From: Nitrospirota bacterium
GTDB lineage: Bacteria; Nitrospirota_A; Leptospirillia; Leptospirillales; Leptospirillaceae
Direction of reading: 5' to 3'
Assembly: GCA_027415455.1 (NCBI GenBank)
Contig: DAIBSV010000007.1
Span: 1-30,014 of the forward strand
DNA length: 30,014 bases
Shown: positions 24,351-30,014 of the stretch, piece by piece
Layout of the letters: every line of letters begins with the position of its first letter
How positions within the stretch are numbered: position 1 is the stretch's first letter
Translations under genes and position numbers: made by a program
The notes under the pieces: model-generated
What the model was told of the DNA's origin: nothing
What the model saw: the letters and a program-made list of their open reading frames with translations, nothing else
Database searches by the model: none

Positions 24351-24463
24351 GTCGAACCTCCGATCGTCATGAAAGATCTCTCCGACAGCACCTCCGGCCC
24401 CTGCCCCGACCGGCGTTACACCCTCGAGGCTCCCCTCATCGGATCGCCAATCAATCGCTTGTT

Positions 24464-24787
24464 CTACTTTGCTTTTTCCGCATCGCAGCTCCAGGAGTCC
24501 CCATGGACTCCGCGGATTGTCCGGATCAGAATCCCTGCGGTCACCTTTCCCGGATCGGCCGTGACAATGGCCGTCCCCCCCGATTTGTCGAAGGAGACCT
24601 TCGAGACCCCCGGAACCTTCATCAAGGCCTTTTTGACATCGTCCAGGTAGAAATTGCAGTATTGTCCGCCAAGCTTCAAGGCGATTGTCCCTTCTTTCGC
24701 GGGCGCCTCCGAAAGCGTTGCAAGCGACAGAAGCACGCCCAGAAAAATCGAGGCAACCCTCATGCCCCTTCCCGTCCGCCCGTCCAT
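24464..24787 (-). CDS. Exported HMA-like (heavy-metal-associated) protein
   Basis: A 107-aa protein with a signal peptide (MRVASIFLGVLLSLATLSEAPA, after a nine-residue leader) and one ferredoxin-like HMA fold. The family loop GMxCxxC reads GGQYCNFY, so only one of the two metal-binding Cys remains; another Cys is near the end (DSWSCDAE). The segment VKKALMKVPGVSKVSFD and TAIVTADPGKVTAGILIRTI match the HMA pattern. It would act in the periplasm as a metal or redox carrier, but with the CxxC broken copper chaperone activity is doubtful. ATG 24785-24787 has AAAGGAG six bases upstream. Confidence 0.75.
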   Translation of the reverse strand: MDGRTGRGMRVASIFLGVLLSLATLSEAPAKEGTIALKLGGQYCNFYLDDVKKALMKVPGVSKVSFDKSGGTAIVTADPGKVTAGILIRTIRGVHGDSWSCDAEKAK

Positions 24788-24960
24788 TGTCGACTCCTTT
24801 GCCAGAAAGCTCCCGGAAATCCGGGAGGAGGGCCTGTCTCCTTATGATGACCGACCCTTCCGATTTTTTTGCATGACCCTCTCGGTTGACGACCCGCACG
24901 CGTTCCAGACCTGAAAGAAAAAATGTCCCCGTCCGTTGGTCTCCCTGACGAAACCTGCGG

Positions 24961-25155
24961 TCACTCCGAGACGAATCCATTTTTTGCGTGGGTTCCGTCG
25001 CAGAAAGGCTTTTTTCCGGAGCCCCCGCAACGGCAGAGATGATAGGTTTTCAAGCCCTGCCCGCTGACGGTCTTTCCGTTGCTGTCCACAATGTCAAGAT
25101 CCCCGGAGACTTTGTAGGGACCGTTCTTCAGGCAATCCATCCGTGTCTTTTCCAT
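24961..25155 (-). CDS. CDGSH-type iron-sulfur protein
   Basis: A 64-aa protein whose C-terminal half carries YHLCRCGGSGKKPFCDGTH, the C-x-C-x2-S-x3-P-x-C-D-G-x-H ligand set of CDGSH [2Fe-2S] proteins, with Thr in place of Ser. The N-terminal half (NGPYKVSGDLDIVDSNGK) is the usual beta extension. It is a small cytoplasmic redox or cluster-transfer protein. ATG 25153-25155 has AAGGAG seven bases upstream. It lies in the same-strand run between the SAP-like and HMA-like genes. Confidence 0.93.
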   Translation of the reverse strand: MEKTRMDCLKNGPYKVSGDLDIVDSNGKTVSGQGLKTYHLCRCGGSGKKPFCDGTHAKNGFVSE

Positions 25156-25389
25156 GGGACGCTCCTTCTCCCGGCTGCCATTCCTCGTTCGACGATTTTC
25201 TCCCGACCTTCCATTCCGGTCCGCCTTCGGTCCCCGTCCAGGGCCTCCGGAAACAGTCCCTCTCCAGGCCGGGGTCCGAAGGCCCGGAGAACACTCCCTC
25301 GGTCGACGATGCGCACCCCTCGCCCCCGGAGTATCCCGGTCCGGCGAAAGACCGTACCGCGGGCCATGCGAAGGGCCGGGGGATGGACC
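25156..25389. other. Intergenic stretch between the SAP-like and CDGSH genes
   Basis: Open frames cross this stretch in several phases, but none has a ribosome site or recognisable protein. I see no convincing promoter. Confidence 0.35.
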
Positions 25390-25569
25390 CTAGACGCAGT
25401 CCTCGCGCCACAGACAGTCTTTCTGCCCGCAGCTCTGGACCGCTCCCGTGTCGAAACACGGGACATTCCCTTCCGCTTTCTGGATATTCCTGACAAGGTC
25501 GGCCTTTCTGAGCCTTCCCGGAAAAAGCCCCCGGCTTCTGGCGATGGCCCGGATTTCATCGATCTTCAT
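25390..25569 (-). CDS. SAP / Rho N-terminal-like small protein
   Basis: A 59-aa protein. MKIDEIRAIARSRGLFPGRL then RKADLVRNIQKAEGN is the helix-extension-helix of SAP or Rho-N domains, known to bind nucleic acid. The second half PCFDTGAVQSCGQKDCLWRE carries four Cys, a known companion pattern in proteins of this small family and possibly a metal site. ATG 25567-25569 has AAGGAG nine bases upstream; the frame is open further upstream but without a start signal. It is 288 bases downstream of broken paralogue 3. Confidence 0.8.
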   Translation of the reverse strand: MKIDEIRAIARSRGLFPGRLRKADLVRNIQKAEGNVPCFDTGAVQSCGQKDCLWREDCV

Positions 25570-25857
25570 CTCTGTCGCTCCTTCCTCATTCGAAGAGGTC
25601 ACGGGGATGGATGTCTGTCCGGATAGACGGGGTTGTCGCTCCTGTCTGCCGAAGGATGCGCCGAAAATCCGCCCCTTCTTCCTTCGGGGAGAGGGCGGCC
25701 CCGATCCGGCCTCCTGGAATTCCCGGACGGCCCATACTTTCGAGAGCCCGGATTCCCGAATTCGCATGAGGTCGAATTCAAAAATGAGGCATTTGAAAAA
25801 TGCGTACTTGATGTTCCGACAGAATCATCTGGGCTTTGGCGCGGAGATTTCCGCCGG
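25570..25857. other. Intergenic stretch downstream of paralogue 3
   Basis: No gene is supported here. Minus-strand frames extend from both neighbours but lack starts and recognisable sequence. Confidence 0.35.
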
Positions 25858-26597
25858 CTACGGCCCGGCTTTCCCCCTTGCGGGGAACTGGATCCGGGAT
25901 CCGGAATCCCTTGCGGATCGGTTCCATTCCAATGCCCGGGTTGCTTCGGAAGCGGCAGAACGGTGCATGAGATGATCCAGAACCTCGTCGAGAAGGAGGC
26001 CGTCATAGGATGCAAGGTCGGGGTCGTAATCCACCACCCCTTTTGCCTGGAGACTTTCCCGGATGAGCGCGGGTTCGAGGTCAAAGTGATCGATCAGGAG
26101 TGTCGCGATCTCCCGGGCGTTGCGCCTGAGATCCTCATTTTGGCGCCAGACCTTTTTCCGGAGGGGGAGGACCGGTTCGAGTCGCGCGAGAAAGGACTTC
26201 CAGTCGCGGTCCGGATCGGACAGGGGAACGGCTTTGGCCCATTCGCCCGCATTTTCGAAGAGGGAGGCCTGCGCCGCAATTGCCCGCACGCCCTCCGAGA
26301 GGGGATACCCGTGATCCCGGGTCAGGAGGAGAACGGTATGCGGAGTGAAAAGAACCCTGAAGATTCCCCCCCGAATCCTCCTGAAAGCAGATGATCCCAG
26401 ACGGACGGCACATCGCAGTAAAGTGCGGCCGGATCAATCCGTTGCCCCTCCACCAGCTCGATCGCCTGGAAGGGGTCCAGGAACCTGACCTTTCCGTGAT
26501 CATCGACGGCGAACTTCGCGCTGACGAGGAGATCGACGTTTCTGTCAGCATGATAGGCCTCCTTCAAAGCATCGTTTCCACGCAGGCGTATCGTCAT
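25858..26597 (-). pseudogene. Unknown-family protein, paralogue 3, frameshifted
   Basis: The first part (from ATG 26595-26597) reads MTIRLRGNDALKEAYHADRNV, DPFQAIELVE and VPSVWDHLLSGGFGG, closest to paralogue 1. At a run of seven G on the coding strand (26366-26372) the frame is lost. The rest continues in another frame as IFRVLFTPHTVLLLTRDHG, LSEGVRAIAA, LEPVLPL, DLRRNAREI, FDLEP and SYDGLLLDEVLD, down to 25858. With eight G the gene would encode 246 aa, matching its paralogues (236 and 244). Both halves are otherwise undamaged, so the break is recent, a sequencing error, or a reversible switch. Confidence 0.85.
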
Positions 26598-26602
26598 GGC
26601 GC

Positions 26603-26618
26603 TCTCCTTCCCTGGAGA
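26603..26618 (-). promoter_or_regulatory. Ribosome-site hairpin of paralogue 3
   Basis: The same 16 bases as before paralogue 1 (TCTCC-AGGGAA-GGAGA), with the Shine-Dalgarno arm five bases before ATG 26597. Confidence 0.6.
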
Positions 26619-26821
26619 TTGAACCCTCGACCCGTCTCACGACCCCGGAAAGAGGGGCCGGATCTTCTCGGCAAATGGGACGATATCCCTCTGAAAACAA
26701 ATGGAGGAAAATTCCTTCCATGGATCCTTCGGCAAGCGGATCCCCCATCCCTACCCCTCAGAGAAGGGAATCCTTTTCTGGAACGCTAAAATATTCCCTG
26801 CGAGAATAATCCCTTCAAATT

Positions 26822-26849
26822 AGCTTAAACCCAACCAATAAATTGTCAA
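26822..26849 (-). promoter_or_regulatory. Possible sigma-70 promoter upstream of paralogue 3
   Basis: On the minus strand a perfect TTGACA (26844-26849) is followed after 16 bases by the poor -10 TAAGCT (26822-26827). Confidence 0.3.
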
Positions 26850-26905
26850 CATGCTCTTTCTTGGCCCCAAAAGGTCGGCTCATCATTCATACCGCAATTA
26901 TTCAT

Positions 26906-26922
26906 ATCAAGAATCGTGCCAA
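26906..26922 (-). promoter_or_regulatory. Putative sigma-54 (-24/-12) promoter
   Basis: The minus strand reads TTGGCACGATTCTTGAT. Against the consensus TGGCACG-N4-TTGC(A/T), the -24 element is perfect, the spacing is right and only the C of the -12 GC is A. Transcription would start about 26895 and run into paralogue 3 and the genes after it. A sigma-54 activator gene lies ~400 bases upstream on the same strand. Confidence 0.65.
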
Positions 26923-27317
26923 CAATATTTTCCTATTGTACCGTTAACTTAAATTCATATTAAACAAAACCGCCGAAAGGGTCCTTCGAAAAAAGAGACT
27001 CATTCTCTTGCGCGATCCGTAAGGTTCAAAGATCGAAAGATTTTTTGAAACACTGGCCCATCATGGAACGCTCCACTGTCAAGATCCAGGGACAGACAGA
27101 AAACACATCCGCCCGAAAAAATAATCAAAAAAGCTTTCAACAGACACACTTTAAAAGATCACCCTCCTGACGGTTCCCGTCTTCGAATCTGGGCAACTCG
27201 CAGGAACACCGGGGAAAACTTGAAATGTTTTCAAAACTATTCCGCTGCGGAATGGAGGGCGATCTTCGAAGGAAGCGGACCATCGCCCCAATCATTGGGG
27301 AAAGGGTGAAGGGTCGA

Positions 27318-28748
27318 CTAAAGTTCGAGAAGACCTTCGGGGTTATGACAGGAGGCGGCATCCCCGCCGGAAATCCCGTGTTTTTTCAGGAGGGCGTACA
27401 GGGTGGTCCGGGTGATCCCCAGATTCCGGGAGGCGAGACTCACGTTGTTTCCATTATTGTGGAGGGCGGCAAGAATGCTTTCGCGCTCCACGCGGTTTTT
27501 GATCTCCCGCAGGGATTCCGCCGGACCTTCGGACGGCGTTGCCTCCGAACCAAGACCCAGGTCTTCAGGATGGATGAAGGGGCCGTCGCTCATGAGCACC
27601 GCACTCTGGACCCGGTTCATCAGCTCCCGGACATTCCCGGGCCAGGGATGCCGGAGCATTTCGCGAAGCGCCGCGGGAGTGAAGCCTTTCAGTGTGCAGC
27701 CCCTCTCCTTCGCGAACCGCTTGAAAAACTCCTGGGCGAGGGCGACGATATCCCCTTCCCGGCTCCGGAGGGGCGGAAGAGACACCTTCAGGACATTCAG
27801 GCGGTAGTAGAGATCCTCCCGGAAGCGTCCCTCCCGGCAGGCCTTTTCGAGGTCGATATGGGTGGCGGCGATGATCCGGACATCGACCGGAAACTCGACC
27901 GAACTGCCAACCCTCTGGATCTTCCCGGTCTCCAGAACCCGGAGAAGGTTGACCTGGAGCTCCAGGGGCATGTCCCCGATTTCGTCGAGCATGATGGTCC
28001 CGGAGTGAGCCGACTCAAGATGTCCGGCCTTTCGGGAGACGGCACCCGTGAAGGAGCCCTTTTCGTACCCGAACAGCTCGGACTGAATCAGGTTGTAGGG
28101 AATGGCCCCGCAGTTCAACGCGATGAAGGGGCCATTTTTACGGGCGGAGTGGTCATGGATGGCCCGGGCCACCAGTTCCTTTCCCGTCCCGCTTTCCCCT
28201 GTGATCAGGACCGGGGCCTCCACGGATGCGACCTTACGGATCCTGCGCAGGACCTCCTGCATGGCGGGACTCGACCCGACGAGGTTGAACGCCGCCGACG
28301 CCTCGTCCGGCGGGACAAAGCGACGGGCCAGGAGCGAGACCAGCGCCATTCCCTGGAGACGGCCCATCACGATTTCCAACCGTCCGGGATCGACCGGAAG
28401 CAGATGGAAATCGTAGCAGACCTCGTCGATCAGGCGGAGCACGAACGGGTTCCCGAGGCCTTCGGGATCGAGGAGGGCGATCCATCGGCAGGTGACTTCG
28501 GAGAGCATCAGAAGCTCCCGGAAGCGTTTTTCCGTGAGGTCTGAGGGGAGAGTCAGAAGACCGACTCCGATCGGCTCTTTTTTGTGGCGTTTTTTGAGGG
28601 ATTCGAGGGATCGGACCGGAACCACGGTCCATTCGTTCTTCAGGGACTCGATGGCGGTCAACGAGGGAACTACGCCCGATGCCAGGAGGAGATAGGCTTT
28701 CCTGGGGATCGGGTTTGCGAAAAAAGGCCCTCCCTCTTTCCCGTCCAT
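27318..28748 (-). CDS. Sigma-54-dependent transcriptional activator
   Basis: A 476-aa enhancer-binding protein. Residues ~1-150 form a receiver-like domain without the usual acidic pocket; its end (DFHLLPVDPGRLE...GRLQGMALVSLL) resembles the N-terminal region of VpsR-type regulators. The AAA+ domain (~165-400) has Walker A GESGTGKE, Walker B IMLDEIGD, ELFGYEKGSFTGA and the arginine-rich FREDLYYRLNVL. The sigma-54-contact loop is GSFTGA rather than GAFTGA. A Fis-type helix-turn-helix (NNVSLASRNLGITRTTLYALLKKHG) lies near the C-terminus. ATG 28746-28748 has GGGGAG seven bases upstream. It stands upstream of the -24/-12 promoter and is the likely activator of the module at 21.4-26.6 kb. Confidence 0.93.
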   Translation of the reverse strand: MDGKEGGPFFANPIPRKAYLLLASGVVPSLTAIESLKNEWTVVPVRSLESLKKRHKKEPIGVGLLTLPSDLTEKRFRELLMLSEVTCRWIALLDPEGLGNPFVLRLIDEVCYDFHLLPVDPGRLEIVMGRLQGMALVSLLARRFVPPDEASAAFNLVGSSPAMQEVLRRIRKVASVEAPVLITGESGTGKELVARAIHDHSARKNGPFIALNCGAIPYNLIQSELFGYEKGSFTGAVSRKAGHLESAHSGTIMLDEIGDMPLELQVNLLRVLETGKIQRVGSSVEFPVDVRIIAATHIDLEKACREGRFREDLYYRLNVLKVSLPPLRSREGDIVALAQEFFKRFAKERGCTLKGFTPAALREMLRHPWPGNVRELMNRVQSAVLMSDGPFIHPEDLGLGSEATPSEGPAESLREIKNRVERESILAALHNNGNNVSLASRNLGITRTTLYALLKKHGISGGDAASCHNPEGLLEL

Positions 28749-28843
28749 GCATTCTCCCCCTGTGAAAGATGCGGAACCGACTTCCCGGCCCCCTTCGTCG
28801 AAGGATCGCTTCTTCCAGAAGAAATGACACAGGATCCTTGGGA

Positions 28844-28873
28844 ACTATAATGGTTGCTGACTCTGAAAATCAA
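28844..28873 (-). promoter_or_regulatory. Putative sigma-70 promoter of the activator gene
   Basis: On the minus strand TTGATT (28868-28873), an 18-base spacer and TATAGT (28844-28849) lie about 95 bases upstream of the activator start. Confidence 0.55.
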
Positions 28874-28915
28874 GAGAGAGAACGCCTTCTTCGGAATGAA
28901 CGAAGAGAGAAAGCC

Positions 28916-29100
28916 AAATCGCCCCTCTCGCTTCGTCACGTTCCGGAGGAGGTTCGCCGCGCTATTCGGGTTCGTGCGGCCATGCATGGCCGCAGTGGCG
29001 AAGCGGAAATCCGCGGCATCCCGGAAAAGGCGGCGAAGACGGAGGGTCGCATCAAGCTTGGTTCTCTGCTGGCTTCCAGCGTCCGCGAGGCGGGGAGGCG
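28916..29100 (+). pseudogene. FitA-like antitoxin remnant
   Basis: On the plus strand SPLSLRHVPEEVRRAIRVRAA, MHGRSGEAEIRGI and KLGSLLASSVREAG follow the ribbon-helix-helix antitoxin pattern of FitA/VapB-type proteins (normally M-A-xLxIRxVPEEV...HGRSxEAEIRxILEEA). No ATG stands where the family begins; the only in-frame ATG (28850) adds ~23 unrelated residues. The conserved ILEE reads IPEK. Beyond 29100 the frame runs on to 29245 in unrelated sequence. No PIN toxin gene follows. It is probably a decayed antitoxin whose partner was lost, with the group II intron now lying just downstream. Confidence 0.6.
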
Positions 29101-29270
29101 GAGCCCTGCTGTCCCCGCGAGTGACGCGGGGCATTCTCTTCCCGGTTCCTTTGCCCCCTCGCGTTCAGGCTTCCCTTGCGGTGTGTTGTTCCTGTGTTCA
29201 CGTGCCGCCCCGGGCGTGGATACAGTCGGCATAGGGGGCGGCTAGGCCGCGCCCCTGCCACACCACACCG
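29101..29270. other. Region between antitoxin remnant and intron end
   Basis: No gene is supported. A GC-rich hairpin (GGGGCGGC-TAG-GCCGC-GCCCC, about 29234-29256) lies within 20 bases of the inferred intron end. Class C group II introns often insert next to hairpins of this kind. Confidence 0.4.
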
Positions 29271-29310
29271 GGTCGAGTAGCAAGAGCCCATTGCTGAGCC
29301 CCCGCCCTCC

Positions 29311-29346
29311 GAGAACTGATCGTGCGAGTTACCCCGCAATCAGCTC
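29311..29346 (-). ncRNA. Group II intron domain V
   Basis: The minus strand forms an eight-pair lower stem starting GAGCTGAT, a two-base CG bulge on the 3' side, a six-pair upper stem and a GTAA (GNRA) loop. The AGC catalytic triad is at positions 2-4. This is the full signature of domain V. Confidence 0.88.
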
Positions 29347-29446
29347 CTGTCATTCAAAGGCCCGGATTTCACCGGACCCGGTCAATCCCCGCGTTCAAGG
29401 CTCCTGACGGTGGCTTGGCCTGTTTGGGATAAGGAAAGATTCTTCC

Positions 29447-30014
29447 CTACCTCCTTGAACTTCTAAACTCCTTTCGAGTTCTGAAGTAATCCGTCCATTT
29501 TGGGTCGAACGGATGAGCCGCGCCTCTGACCTTGACGTGCCGCTTGATGGGAGTGGATGATGCTTGGTACAGTCTCTCTCCCTTCATTCCCGTGGGGACC
29601 AGGTCGCGATCTCCCCACCTCCGGTAGTATGTCTTTTTGATCCAGCCAGAGGATTTTTGCGGGTGACGGTGTCGTAGCCATTTCCAGATCAGGCACCAGA
29701 GAGTGTGGTCGACGCGACTGAAGGTTACCTTGGCAACGATGTGCCGGTGATAGCTGGACCATCCCCTGATGACAGGATTCAGAACATAGATCAATTCGTC
29801 ATAGGTCCACACCTTGGCTTGCTTCAGGATTCCCCGGACTTTGTCCAGAAAGGCCTTCACGTTGTTCTGCGATGGCTTGATGAGGAGCTTGTCCCCGTAC
29901 TTCCGAACGTTCTGTCCGAGGAAATCGAACCCTTCCCGGATATGCGCGACGCGGGTTTTCTCTTTTGAAAGATCCAGACCCCGTTCCCTGAGAAACTCTT
30001 CAACCAAGGGGCGG
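29447..30014 (-). CDS. Group II intron reverse transcriptase/maturase, C-terminal part
   Basis: About 188 residues are visible and the frame continues past the right edge. EEFLRERGLDLSKEKTRVAHI and FDFLGQNVRKYG are the end of the RT thumb-side region. VRGILKQAKVWTYDELIYVLNPVIRGWSSYHRH is the maturase (X) domain start, and GAAHPFDPKWTDYF the usual end before an HNH domain. The protein stops right after this (RTRKEFRSSRR), so it has no HNH endonuclease. It serves splicing and mobility of the host intron. Confidence 0.92.
   Translation of the reverse strand, partial: RPLVEEFLRERGLDLSKEKTRVAHIREGFDFLGQNVRKYGDKLLIKPSQNNVKAFLDKVRGILKQAKVWTYDELIYVLNPVIRGWSSYHRHIVAKVTFSRVDHTLWCLIWKWLRHRHPQKSSGWIKKTYYRRWGDRDLVPTGMKGERLYQASSTPIKRHVKVRGAAHPFDPKWTDYFRTRKEFRSSRR

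Larger units (their letters stand above)
26619..27317. other. AT-rich intergenic regulatory region
   Basis: About 700 bases with no supported gene, and the most AT-rich stretch of the window (about 26780-27230). It holds the sigma-54 and sigma-70 promoters listed separately. At 27026-27043 a seven-pair hairpin with one G-T pair and a GAAA loop is followed by Ts on plus. TTCCGC-T-GCGGAA lies at 27240-27252 and CCCCAA-TCA-TTGGGG at 27286-27300. The last two lie just downstream of the activator gene but lack T-runs. Confidence 0.5.
29271..30014 (-). mobile_element. Group II intron, 3' part (cut by the window end)
   Basis: The reverse transcriptase/maturase C-terminus at 29447-30014 is followed on the same strand by a domain V hairpin (29311-29346) and a domain VI-like stem. 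The 3' end is placed near 29271-29273, after CTACTCGAC, which is a familiar end for bacterial introns. The 5' half lies outside the window. Confidence 0.85.

Noticed and set aside
24351..24980. Long minus-strand frame reaching upstream of the small basic protein
   Set aside because: It crosses the HMA gene in another phase and shows no protein-like pattern; the ribosome site is at 24350.
27286..27300. CCCCAA-TCA-TTGGGG as terminator of the activator gene
   Set aside because: No T-run follows on the minus strand, so I only list it as a dyad.

Overview
The window reads as a chromosomal segment of a GC-rich, Gram-negative-type bacterium. It carries an LPS heptose epimerase, a signal-peptide-bearing c-type cytochrome, a two-Cys-pair ferredoxin and many c-di-GMP/sigma-54 type regulators. 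The overall style is compatible with an acidophilic iron oxidiser of the Leptospirillum type (Nitrospirota). That assignment is an impression from protein style, not a proof. Almost all genes lie on the minus strand; only a small lipoprotein, the ferredoxin, rmlD and an antitoxin remnant are on plus.

Positions 1-7100 form a signalling block. An operon-like pair (a 107-aa protein plus an HDOD protein) has been tandemly duplicated together with its promoter and the last ~72 codons of the adjacent diguanylate cyclase/phosphodiesterase gene. That gene encodes a protoglobin-PAS-PAS-GGDEF-EAL protein and carries a (CAAG)6 tract at its 5' end that could switch it on and off. Directly upstream lies a very short sigma-54 (RpoN)-like protein fused to a C-terminal GIY-YIG nuclease domain, which is an unusual architecture.

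Positions 7100-21050 are mostly housekeeping and envelope genes: small membrane proteins, a [2Fe-2S] thioredoxin-like ferredoxin, hldD - a protease-like TPR protein - cytochrome c (coupled), rmlD, an overlapping MFS / glycosyltransferase / otsA / otsB trehalose operon, and an acyP / sigma-70 / apt / yciI / MFS operon behind a tRNA-Pro(CGG).

Positions 21200-28900 hold the most interesting part. A run of nine or ten minus-strand genes contains three members of a protein family I do not recognise, interleaved with a CBS protein, Hsp20, a CDGSH iron-sulfur protein, a secreted HMA-like protein and a SAP/Rho-N-like protein. It ends at a strong terminator and starts downstream of a near-consensus -24/-12 (sigma-54) promoter. 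A sigma-54 activator with a degenerate receiver-like N-terminus lies just upstream. All three paralogues have the same small hairpin over their ribosome binding site, and the third is frameshifted in a G7 tract. I propose this as an undescribed sigma-54-controlled stress module.

Positions 28900-30014 hold a decayed FitA-like antitoxin remnant and the 3' half of a group II intron (RT/maturase C-terminus and a recognisable domain V) running off the window edge.
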